From assembly GCF_036017065.1 (NCBI RefSeq), contig NZ_JAYXHR010000003.1, positions 1 through 64,000 of the forward strand: a stretch of DNA of 64,000 nucleotides, in the 5' to 3' direction. Under the pieces are notes generated by a model. That model ran no database searches and had not been told where the DNA came from. It worked only from the letters and a program-made list of their open reading frames with translations. Source of the DNA: Uliginosibacterium sp036017065. GTDB lineage: Bacteria; Pseudomonadota; Gammaproteobacteria; Burkholderiales; Rhodocyclaceae. The position numbers and the translations under genes were made by a program. Of the stretch, positions 45,259-53,900 are shown piece by piece. Position 1 is the stretch's first letter; the number at the start of each line of letters is the position of its first letter.

Positions 45259-45891
45259 TCAGGCGGCAGGCGAGGCGGTGAACAGCGCTGCGAAGCGTGC
45301 CGCCTGGGCGCGCGGATCCGCGGCGTTGTAGATGTCGGTGATGACGGCCAGCAGGTCGGCCCCGGCGGCCACCAGCGGCGGCGCGTTGTCGGCGGTGATG
45401 CCGCCGATGCACACCACGGGCAGGCCGAGTTCGTCCCGCGCGCGTCCGATCAGCGCGCGCGACGCGGCCACGGCATGCGGTTTGGTGGAGGAGGGATACA
45501 TGGCGCCGAAGGCCACGTAGGCAGCACCGCCCGCTGCCGCAGCCCGGGCGCGCTCCATCTCGTTGTAACAGGACACGCCGACGATGAAGCCAGCACCTGC
45601 GCGGGCGCGGATGGCTGCCAGGTCGCCATCGTCGCGGCCGATGTGCACGCCGTCGGCGTCCACCGTGAGTGCAAGGTCGAGGTCGTCGTTGACGATGAAG
45701 CAGGTGCCGGTGGCCTTGCAGAGCGCCGCCAGGGCAGCGGCCTGTTCGAGGCGCTGCGCCGGCTCGGCGTGCTTGTGGCGATATTGCAGGCAGGTGGCGC
45801 CGCCCTCGATGGCCGCGCGGCTGACGTCGAGCAGTCGCGCGGTGTCGTCCCAGTCGGGCGTCACCAGGTAGAGGCCACGGCGCAGTTCCAT
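45259..45891 (-). CDS. thiE: Thiamine phosphate synthase
   Basis: 210 residues with a TIM-barrel pattern. ThiE joins HMP-pyrophosphate and the thiazole phosphate to give thiamine phosphate. Motifs seen: LYLVTPDWDDTARLLD, CLQYRHKHAEPAQRL (the family QxRxK region), FIVNDDLDLALTVDADGVHI (conserved ND and GxHxG), VAFGAMYPSSTKPHA and CIGGITADNAPPLV. It sits 10 bp after thiD. Confidence 0.94.
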   Translation of the reverse strand: MELRRGLYLVTPDWDDTARLLDVSRAAIEGGATCLQYRHKHAEPAQRLEQAAALAALCKATGTCFIVNDDLDLALTVDADGVHIGRDDGDLAAIRARAGAGFIVGVSCYNEMERARAAAAGGAAYVAFGAMYPSSTKPHAVAASRALIGRARDELGLPVVCIGGITADNAPPLVAAGADLLAVITDIYNAADPRAQAARFAALFTASPAA

Positions 45892-45901
45892 GCGTGCCTC
45901 G

Positions 45902-46741
45902 TTACTTCTGCCGGATTGAATAGAAGCGGTCGGGGATCATCTGCCCCATGCCTAGCCGCAGGCCGTGCGCGAGGGTGTCCCAGGTGTAGCGCTGGGCCGC
46001 CTGCACGGCTTCCGGCACCGGCATTCCGTGGGCAAGGAAAGCCGCGATGGCCGCCGCGAGCGTGTCGCCCGCGCCGTGGTAGCTGCCCGGCAGCCGCTCC
46101 CAGGCGTCGGTGCGGATCGTTCCGCGCGCTCCGTGAAGGGTGTTGACCACCTGCGGGGTCTGCTCGTGGGCGCCGGTCACCAGGACGTGCTGGGCCCCCA
46201 GCTCGATGAGGTGGCGCGCGCAGTCGGCGAGGCTGGTCTCGGCGCCGCCGGCTTCCTCCTCGCCGTCGTCTTCCTCCTGGGCGAGCCGGCGCAGTTCCAT
46301 GGTGTTGGGCGTCAACACGGTGGTGAGCGGCAGCAGCAGTTCGCTCATGGCGGCCAGCATCTCTTCATCGACCAGCGGGTCGCCACGGCCGGTGGTGATG
46401 ACGGGGTCGAACACCAGCGGGATGTCCGGGTAGTCGGAAACCACCTCGGCCACCGCCGCGACGTTCTCGATGCTGACCAGCACGCCGACCTTGAAGGCCT
46501 GCACGCGCATGTCTTCCAGCAACACGCGCGCCTGGTCGACCACCCAGTCGCCGTCGCTGGCCTGCACGTCTTCGATACCTGCGGTGTCCTGCAGGGTGAA
46601 TCCGGTCAATACCGACAGCGGATGCGTGCCGAGGGCCGCAAGCGTGAGGATGTCAGCCTGCATTCCACCGCCGCCCGTCGGGTCGGATGCGGCGAATGTC
46701 ATGACGACAGGAAGGGGGGATGAGGCAGGCTTGATATCCAT
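45902..46741 (-). CDS. thiD: Hydroxymethylpyrimidine (phosphate) kinase
   Basis: 279 residues of the ribokinase fold. ThiD phosphorylates HMP and HMP-P for thiamine synthesis. SDPTGGGGMQADILTLAALG near the start and the catalytic GSYHGAGDTLAAAIAAFLA near the end are clear. An acidic insertion (AQEEDDGEEEAGGAET) in the middle is not typical of the family and is probably a surface loop. It heads the leftward thiD-thiE-hemL group and is divergent from rubredoxin. No TPP riboswitch was recognised in the 88-bp gap. Confidence 0.94.
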   Translation of the reverse strand: MDIKPASSPLPVVMTFAASDPTGGGGMQADILTLAALGTHPLSVLTGFTLQDTAGIEDVQASDGDWVVDQARVLLEDMRVQAFKVGVLVSIENVAAVAEVVSDYPDIPLVFDPVITTGRGDPLVDEEMLAAMSELLLPLTTVLTPNTMELRRLAQEEDDGEEEAGGAETSLADCARHLIELGAQHVLVTGAHEQTPQVVNTLHGARGTIRTDAWERLPGSYHGAGDTLAAAIAAFLAHGMPVPEAVQAAQRYTWDTLAHGLRLGMGQMIPDRFYSIRQK

Positions 46742-46829
46742 CGCGAAAACCGCAGGAAAACGCTAAAGCTCGGCAGGGCAAATGCCGAAATGCGCTAAGA
46801 TCGATCGAGTTTACCTGAACGTTTCCCAC

Positions 46830-47018
46830 ATGTCCGAAGGCAGCGTTAACGACTTCAAAGCCTATATGTGTCTCATCTGCGGCTTCATTTATGACGAAGC
46901 TGCCGGTGTGCCGGAGGAGGGCATCGCCCCCGGGACGAGGTGGGAGGACATTCCTCCCAACTGGCAGTGTCCGGAGTGCGAAGCGCGCAAGGAAGATTTC
47001 GAGATGGTCAGTATTTGA
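46830..47018 (+). CDS. Rubredoxin
   Basis: A 62-residue electron carrier with one Fe(Cys)4 site. Both cysteine pairs are present: YMCLICGFIYDE and WQCPECEARKEDFEM, with the conserved GTRWEDIPPNW between. The start at 46830 gives an 11-residue leader before the usual Tyr-x-Cys start; an open frame upstream to 46782 has no support. Rubredoxin located between thiD and the pil chemosensory genes is a conserved arrangement in several betaproteobacteria; functional linkage is unclear. Confidence 0.95.
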   Translation: MSEGSVNDFKAYMCLICGFIYDEAAGVPEEGIAPGTRWEDIPPNWQCPECEARKEDFEMVSI

Positions 47019-47055
47019 GCAGTGCCGTATGTCGCATCGCAGCACGTTCAATACA

Positions 47056-47083
47056 TTGCGACCACAACAGTTTTGGGTATATT
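47056..47083 (+). promoter_or_regulatory. Probable promoter of the pil-chp operon
   Basis: TTGCGA (47056-47061) and TATATT (47078-47083) separated by 16 nt, in the 184-bp gap between rubredoxin and pilG. Confidence 0.55.
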
Positions 47084-47202
47084 CATACGCCCGTTTGGGC
47101 AAGTCGTCACCGACCGCAGGGGCAGATGCGGCGGGGCTGGCAGGCACGTAGAAGCTGATCGGCTCCCGAAGGGGCCGGAGCGAATGAATAAGGGAGACCG
47201 CG

Positions 47203-47604
47203 TTGGCTGAAGGATCGGACGCCTCTGGCGTCAAGGTTATGGTCATCGACGATAGCAATACGATTCGTCGCAGCGCCGAGATTTTCCTGGCTCAGGCCGG
47301 CTACCAGGTGCTCCTGGCCGAAGACGGCTTCGATGCGTTGTCCAAGATCGCGGATCACCATCCGGATCTCATTTTCGTCGACATCATGATGCCGCGCCTG
47401 GATGGCTACCAGACCTGCGCGCTCATCAAGAAGAACCCGCGTTTCGCCTCCACCCCCGTGGTCATGCTGTCGTCCAAGGACGGCCTGTTCGACCGCGCGC
47501 GTGGCCGCATGGTCGGGTCCGACGAATACCTCACCAAACCCTTTACCAAGGACAGCCTGCTGAAGGCTGTTTCCGCGCACACCGTTGCGCGTACTCAACG
47601 ATAG
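47203..47604 (+). CDS. pilG: Twitching motility response regulator PilG
   Basis: A 133-residue single-domain CheY-like receiver. VMVIDDSNTIRRSAEIFLAQ carries the acidic pair, IFVDIMMPRLDGYQT the phosphorylatable Asp, and LTKPFTKDSLL the conserved Lys. PilG is phosphorylated by ChpA and promotes pilus extension. Translation seems to start at TTG (47203) behind AAGGGAGA; the nearby ATG at 47184 is out of frame. It is first of pilG-pilH-pilI-pilJ-chpA. Confidence 0.92.
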   Translation: MAEGSDASGVKVMVIDDSNTIRRSAEIFLAQAGYQVLLAEDGFDALSKIADHHPDLIFVDIMMPRLDGYQTCALIKKNPRFASTPVVMLSSKDGLFDRARGRMVGSDEYLTKPFTKDSLLKAVSAHTVARTQR

Positions 47605-47624
47605 TCAGTGCTGGGAGAAGCGCC

Positions 47625-47990
47625 ATGCCGGTCAAGAAGATCCTCGTCGTAGACGACTCGCCAACCGAACGTTTCGCCATGGCGGAATTCCTCACCAAGA
47701 ACGGCTTCGCTGTCGTCATGGCCGAGAACGGTGAAGACGGCGTGGCGAAGGCCCGTGCCGAACTGCCGGACCTGATCCTCATGGACGTGGTGATGCCCGG
47801 CATCAACGGCTACCAGGCGACTCGCACCATCTCGCGCGACGAAGCGACCCGCAACATCCCCATCATCATGACCACCAGCAAGGACCAGGAAACGGACAAG
47901 ATCTGGGGCATGCGCCAGGGTGCGTTCGACTACATGACCAAGCCGGTCAACCAGGACGACCTGCTGAAGAAGATCGCAGCCATCGGCTGA
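47625..47990 (+). CDS. pilH: Twitching motility response regulator PilH
   Basis: A 121-residue CheY-like receiver: ILVVDDSPTERFAMAEFLTK, LILMDVVMPGINGYQATR with the phospho-acceptor Asp, and YMTKPVNQDDLLKK with the conserved Lys. PilH acts in opposition to PilG, favouring retraction or serving as a phosphate sink. It lies 20 bp after pilG. Confidence 0.93.
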   Translation: MPVKKILVVDDSPTERFAMAEFLTKNGFAVVMAENGEDGVAKARAELPDLILMDVVMPGINGYQATRTISRDEATRNIPIIMTTSKDQETDKIWGMRQGAFDYMTKPVNQDDLLKKIAAIG

Positions 47991-48059
47991 GATCGCAGGA
48001 CACGACACGCGTCGCATACACGAACACAAACAGACACCAGGCAGGGGTAATCCAGACAC

Positions 48060-48584
48060 ATGGCCAAGCGAATCAGTTTGCGCGAATTCCAGCAGGACCT
48101 CGCCAAGCGCCTTGCCGAGGTCAAGATCGCCGGGCACCGCTCCGCGTTGCTGGCGGTCACTGCGGCGGGCGAGAACTGGCTGGTCGACCTGCAGGATGCC
48201 GGCGAGATCATCGCCGCGCCGTCCCTGAGCCCGGTGCCGCTGACCCTCAACTGGTTCCGGGGTGTCGCCAACGTACGGGGCAACCTGTTCAGCGTTGTGG
48301 ATTTCGCCGCATTCTGCGGAGAGGCGCCCATAGCCTTGACGGCGGATTCGCGGATCATGCTGATCGGCGCAAAGCATGGGCTCAACACGGCGCTGCTGGT
48401 GTCCCGCGCGCTGGGTTTGCGGAACCCGGAAGATTTCGAAGTGGATGAAGCCTTCGTTGACGCGCGTCCCTGGATTGCCGGGGCAATGCGCGACAGCCAG
48501 GGTCGCTTGTGGAAACGTCTTGTCGTGCGACCGCTGCTGGCGGATCCGCGCTTCCTCGACGCGAGTATCGATCACCGGCATTGA
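48060..48584 (+). CDS. pilI: CheW-like adaptor PilI
   Basis: 174 residues with one CheW domain: AAGENWLVDLQDAGEIIAAP, VPLTLNWFRGVANVRGNLFS and VVDFAAFCGE, the usual CheW core. It couples the receptor PilJ to the kinase ChpA. The short N-terminal helix is typical of PilI. Confidence 0.92.
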   Translation: MAKRISLREFQQDLAKRLAEVKIAGHRSALLAVTAAGENWLVDLQDAGEIIAAPSLSPVPLTLNWFRGVANVRGNLFSVVDFAAFCGEAPIALTADSRIMLIGAKHGLNTALLVSRALGLRNPEDFEVDEAFVDARPWIAGAMRDSQGRLWKRLVVRPLLADPRFLDASIDHRH

Positions 48585-48677
48585 ACTGAACGTCACCAAC
48601 TTAGATAGGGCGTGTGGGGCGCCCCGAACGCCCCCTGTCTCGGCAAGACAAGAGTCCGCAAGGATCGGAGCAAAGGC

Positions 48678-50837
48678 ATGGCACTGAAACTGAAGAATCC
48701 GCTGGGTGGCATTTCGTTCCCCTTCAAGAAAGGGGGGCGGAGCAAGGACGATGTTCCTCTGGGTTCTGCCAGCACGATCATGGACAGCTCGGGCGACGCC
48801 CCGAAGCCCGGGAACCTGCGCGTCCGGCTGCCCCTCATCGGCAACAAGCCGATTGCCGAGCAGCTACGTGTCTTGGGTCTGCTCTTCGCGGTGTTTGCGG
48901 TGGTCGCGGTGCTGCTGACCTACATGCAGATCCGCCAGGCCTCGCACGGCACGACCTTCGTGTCCGCCGCGACGCAGATGGGTACCCTGTCCCAGAGTCT
49001 CGCGAAAGCGGCCCAGCTCGCGGTGACCGGTGGTCGCACTGGCTTTACGGAATTGAAGGAAAGCCGCGAGCGTTTCGCGACGCTGATCGACGCCGTGAAC
49101 AACGGTGGCGAGATCGACGGCAACTCCATTCCTGCCAGCCCGGCCGCTGCATCCGCGGAGCTCAAGGAACTGAACGACGCCTGGGCAAGCACCAACAAGC
49201 TCGCCAATGACCTCGCCTCGCAACAGGTCAGTTTGACCCGCCTGGGTACGGCGGTGACGGCCATCAATGCCAACAACTCCCAACTGCTCGACCTCTCCGA
49301 GCAGGTCGCCGCGCTGAAGCTGCAACGCGATGCGCCGGCGGCCGAGATCGCTACCGCCAACCAGGTGGTGATGCTGACGCAGCGTATGGCGAAGAACGCC
49401 AACGCGCTGCTCGCGTCGGAAGCGGTGGACCCGGAGGTCGTGTTCCTGCTCGGCAAGGACGCCAACAGCTTCGAGGAGCTGCTGACCCAGTTGAACGAGA
49501 TGACCCGCGATCCGGAAACCAAGGAGAAGCTGGAACAGCTGCAGCGTTACTCCACGCGCCACCTGCTGGCCGTCGGCGGGATCCTGAACAACGTGCAGCT
49601 GCTGGTGCAGGCCAAGCGCGCCGGTCGCCAGATCTTCGCGGAATCGCAGAACCTGCTGAAGTTCACCAACAACCTGGCGACCGCCTACAACACGGCCTAC
49701 ACCAGCAACCGCCTCATCATCGCCATCGTGATCTCCGCCGTGCTTGCGCTGATCATCCTGGGCCTGATGGCGCTGGCCTACGGTGACGACATCGCCGCCC
49801 GTCGTGAAGAAGCGGAAACGCAGCGCGCGCTGGCGGAAGGTGAAAAGAACATGACGCAGCAGGCCATTCTGCGTCTGATGAACGAAATGGGCGACTTGGC
49901 GGACGGTGACTTGACGATCCGCGCGACGGTGACCGAAGACGTGACCGGCGCCATCGCCGACTCGGTGAACTACACGATTGAAGAACTCTCCGTGCTGGTG
50001 CGTCGAATCAACGACGCGGCCGGTCGCGTGACGGCCGCTACCGAATCCGCGCAGCGCGTCTCCGGTGAGCTGCTCGACGCTTCCGAACGCCAGTCGCGCG
50101 AGATCCAGGGCGCCGGATCGCAGATTCAGGACATGGCGCGTTCGATCAGTACCGTATCGTCCAACGCGCTGGAAACCGCGCAGGTGGCGCGCCGCTCGCT
50201 GGAAGCTGCGCGCAAGGGTGCGGACGCGGTGCAGAACTCGATCTCCGGCATGAACGAGATCCGCGAGCAGATCCAGGAAACCTCGAAGCGGATCAAGCGA
50301 CTCGGCGAATCCTCGCAGGAGATCGGTGAAATCGTGGAGCTGATTTCCGACATTACCGAACAGACCAACGTGCTGGCGCTGAACGCTGCCATTCAGGCGG
50401 CGAGCGCAGGTGAAGCCGGCCGCGGCTTCACGGTGGTTGCGGAAGAAGTGCAGCGCCTCGCGGAACGCTCCGCCGAGGCGACGAAGCAGATCGCCGCGAT
50501 CGTGAAGACCATTCAGACCGACACCCACGACGCCGTGGCCGCTATGGAAAGTTCGACGCGGGGTGTGGTGGAAGGGGCCAAGCTGTCCGACGCGGCCGGT
50601 CAGGCGCTGTCCGAGATCGGCGACGTGTCGGTGGAAATGGCGACGCTGGTCGAGAAGATCTCCTCCGATACGCAGAAGCAGGCGTCCGTGGCTACCGAGG
50701 TGTCGGAAGCCATGCGCGGCATTCTCGCGATTACCGAACAGACCACCCGAGGTACGCAACAGTCGGCGTTGTCGATCGGTCAGCTCGCCGACCTCGCTGT
50801 CGAACTGAAGGGTTCCGTGTCGGGCTTCAAGGTCTGA
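48678..50837 (+). CDS. pilJ: Methyl-accepting chemotaxis protein PilJ
   Basis: 719 residues. A cytoplasmic lead of about 75 residues precedes TM1 (LGLLFAVFAVVAVLLTYMQI). A large periplasmic helical PilJ sensor region (about 95-350) follows, then TM2 (LIIAIVISAVLALIILGLMA), a HAMP-like linker and the MCP signalling domain with the conserved tip EQTNVLALNAAIQAASAGEA. It senses surface contact or pilin and signals through PilI and ChpA. The ATG at 48678 is chosen for its GGAG site 8 nt upstream. The N-terminal lead is longer than in the Pseudomonas protein as I recall it. Confidence 0.94.
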   Translation: MALKLKNPLGGISFPFKKGGRSKDDVPLGSASTIMDSSGDAPKPGNLRVRLPLIGNKPIAEQLRVLGLLFAVFAVVAVLLTYMQIRQASHGTTFVSAATQMGTLSQSLAKAAQLAVTGGRTGFTELKESRERFATLIDAVNNGGEIDGNSIPASPAAASAELKELNDAWASTNKLANDLASQQVSLTRLGTAVTAINANNSQLLDLSEQVAALKLQRDAPAAEIATANQVVMLTQRMAKNANALLASEAVDPEVVFLLGKDANSFEELLTQLNEMTRDPETKEKLEQLQRYSTRHLLAVGGILNNVQLLVQAKRAGRQIFAESQNLLKFTNNLATAYNTAYTSNRLIIAIVISAVLALIILGLMALAYGDDIAARREEAETQRALAEGEKNMTQQAILRLMNEMGDLADGDLTIRATVTEDVTGAIADSVNYTIEELSVLVRRINDAAGRVTAATESAQRVSGELLDASERQSREIQGAGSQIQDMARSISTVSSNALETAQVARRSLEAARKGADAVQNSISGMNEIREQIQETSKRIKRLGESSQEIGEIVELISDITEQTNVLALNAAIQAASAGEAGRGFTVVAEEVQRLAERSAEATKQIAAIVKTIQTDTHDAVAAMESSTRGVVEGAKLSDAAGQALSEIGDVSVEMATLVEKISSDTQKQASVATEVSEAMRGILAITEQTTRGTQQSALSIGQLADLAVELKGSVSGFKV

Positions 50838-50965
50838 ACACCAACATGACGCAACGTCGCCCGGCTTCGTTGCGCGAAATCCCGTCTGCCAACCATTCCT
50901 GCCCGGCGCGCGTGCGCGTGCCGGCGCCTGTGGCCGCATCCGTGCCACTCCTCCGAGGCTAGAGC

Positions 50966-53900
50966 ATGAGCACCAGCGATTTCGATATCGGACCGCTCAC
51001 CTGGGTGAAAAGCGAGATCGACGCGGCCCTCGACCGCGCGCGCGAGAGCATCCAGAAGGCACAGAGCGGCAGCGAACGACGCGAACCCCTGCGATTCGCC
51101 CAGACTCACGTCCACCAGGCCAGCGGTGCCCTGTCGGTGGTCGGCCTCGACGGCGTGTCCCAGTTTGCCGATGCGATCGACAAGCTGCTGGCCAGCCTGG
51201 CAAGTGGCGAGCGCGAGCCGGATGACGCGAGCATCACCCTGGCGCTGCGTGGCATTGCGGTGCTGGCCAACTACATCAACGAACTGCTGGCTGGCGCGCC
51301 GCACCAGCCGCTGCGTCTGTTCGATACCTTCCGCGAGCTGGTCGCGGCGCGTGGCGGCGAAGCGCCGGTGCCGAGCGAACTGTTCTTCCCGGACCTCGGC
51401 GTACGCCCGGCACTGGCACAGGCCCGTGACGTGGACCCGGCCCGCGCGGCACATGAGTTGCGCGTCATGCGTGGCCGCTTCGAGAAGGGCCTGCTGGCCT
51501 GGATCCGCCAGCCGAAGTCCCCCGAAGGCCCCGAGGAGATGCTGAAGGCGGTGCGCCGCATCGAGCAATTGCAGGCGTTGCCCGCCACCCGCGCATTCTG
51601 GTGGGCTGCCATTGCGTTCTTCGAAGGTGTTGCCCAGCAGACCATTCCCACCGATCGCGCCGCGCACAAGCTGTGCCGCCGTATCGACACCCAGATGCGA
51701 CGCCTCATCGAGGGCTCGCAGGTGGTGGCCGAGCGTCTCGTGCGCGACGTGCTGTACTTCGTTGCCACGGCCGCCACCGACAGCCCTCACGCCCAGGCCG
51801 TGCGTCAGGTGTATCGCCTGGAGCGTCTGCTCCCGTCGCCCGAGGCGCAGCTTTCCGACACCCTGCGCCAGCCGCTGGCACTGCGCGTGCGCGAAGCCCT
51901 GGAGCAGGCGAAGGATTCGTGGAACCGTTTCTCGGCAGGTGCCGCCGTCGCCCTGCCGCAGTTCGTCGAACAGCTTGCCGAGCTGAGTGCGCGTGCTGCG
52001 CCCATGCGCGTCGCCCAGGTCGACCGTTTGCTGGGTTCGCTCAATGAACTGCTGGGCTGGCTGCGTGCCGACCCCTTGCGTGCCAATGAAGCGCTCGCCA
52101 TGGACGTGGCAACCGGCCTGCTGGTCATCGAACAGACCAACGAGTCGCCGAACGCCGACCCGGCCACGCTGCGACGACAGGTCGACACGCTGTGCGAGCG
52201 CTACGCTGCCCGCGCCCGCGGCGAGATGCTGCCGGCGCTGGACGACAGCGTGTTCGGCGAGACCTCGCGGCGTGCGCAGGAAAAGCTGTTCTTCAACCAG
52301 TTGGCGCGCGAGATCCTCACCAACCTGGGGCAGATCGAGCAAACCCTGGATGCCTTCTTCCGCAATTCGGCACAGCGCGACGGGCTGCCGGGTCTGTCCG
52401 GCCCGCTCAAGCAGATCGAAGGTGCCTTCGCCGTGCTGGGCGAACCGCGTGCGGTGCAACTGGTGCGCGAGGCCGCGCAGCGCGTCGTCACCTTTGCTGG
52501 ACAGAGCGAGCCGCCCTCGCAGGACGAATGCAAGGACGTCGCCCATCAGCTCTCGGCGCTGGGCTTCTACGTCGAAGCGCTGAAGACCGGACCGGCGAAG
52601 CTGGAACATTTCCTCGATCCGGATTCGGCCAAGCTCTCCGACAGCGAAGTGGAAGCCGTCACCGTTACCGTGGAGGCACAGCTCGCACGCGACAGCCGTG
52701 GCACCCAGGAGCTGGTGGAAGCGCTGAAGGAAGCGCCGCAGGATGAAGGCCTGCGCCAGCAACTGGTCAGCAACCTGGAAGCCCTGCGCGAAGACGCCCA
52801 TCTCATCGCCGACAGCGAGCTGGAACAGAACGCCCGCGATGCGCTGGCCAGCCTGAAGTCCGGCGAAGTCGGAACGGCCGAGCTGGCCGAGGCGCTCTCG
52901 CATGTTTCCCCGATTGCCGCGCCGCAGCCGTCCGAGGAAACCGCCCGCCTGATGCAGACGAGTGGCGAGGAGCTCGACGCCGAACTGCTCGAGATCTTCC
53001 TGGAAGAGGCGACCGAGGTACTGGAGACGCTGCGCAGCGCACATGCCGTGGTCAGCGCCGAACCGCACAACGTCGAGGCGCTCACGACGCTGCGCCGCGC
53101 CTATCACACGTTCAAGGGCAGTAGCCGCATGGTCGGTCTCAACGACTTCTCGGAGGCCGCAAGGCACGTCGAGATGACGATGAACCGCTGGCTACAGCTC
53201 GACAAGAACGGCAGTGCCGAGATCCTCGCACTGGTGGAGCATGGCCGCGTGGTTTTCGACGCCTGGGTCAAGCAACTGCGTACGGGCGGCAGTGTCTGGT
53301 ACGACGCCGCTGCGCTGATCAAGCATGCCGACGACCTGCTGGCCCATCTCGACAATCCGGACGAGCCGCCGCCCGGCAAGCAGCCGGTGCCGGCTGCGGC
53401 TCCCGCAGCAGCAGTGGCCGCAGCCGTCGGCGGCAGCGCGCCGGCAGCGGGCGGCACGAAGATGGAACTCGATGTCGACCTGTCGGAAGACATCGAGCCT
53501 GCTCCTGCCGTGGCACCCGCCGCGAAGCTGGTCGAACATTCGCTTTCCGAGACCACCTTCGACTTCGACGCCTTCGATTTGCCGGAACTCGGCCACGGCG
53601 AGACGCGCTACGAAGCCTCGCTGGAAGAGACCCGCCTGGACGTGCCCTCGCTGGCGGCACTCGGTCTGGACGAGGCGCCGTTCGACGTCAGCGACGAACC
53701 GCAGGAGATGGACCTCACCAGCACGCAGCTGACCGGTCCGGCCACCGAACTCGAATCGCCTGTCTTCACCCCCATGCCTGCTCCCGTGTCAGCGCCGGCA
53801 GGCGATGCTGTGTCCGGGGCGCTGACGCATACCGATCTGCACCCTGTCGCGGAAGACGAGGTCGTCGCCGAGATGGATCTGACCAGTTCCCTGGTGGGAA

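Noticed and set aside
46742..46829. Possible TPP riboswitch ahead of thiD
   Set aside because: The gap is only 88 bp and the conserved CTGAGA and ACCTGA-type thi-box segments are not present in the right order.
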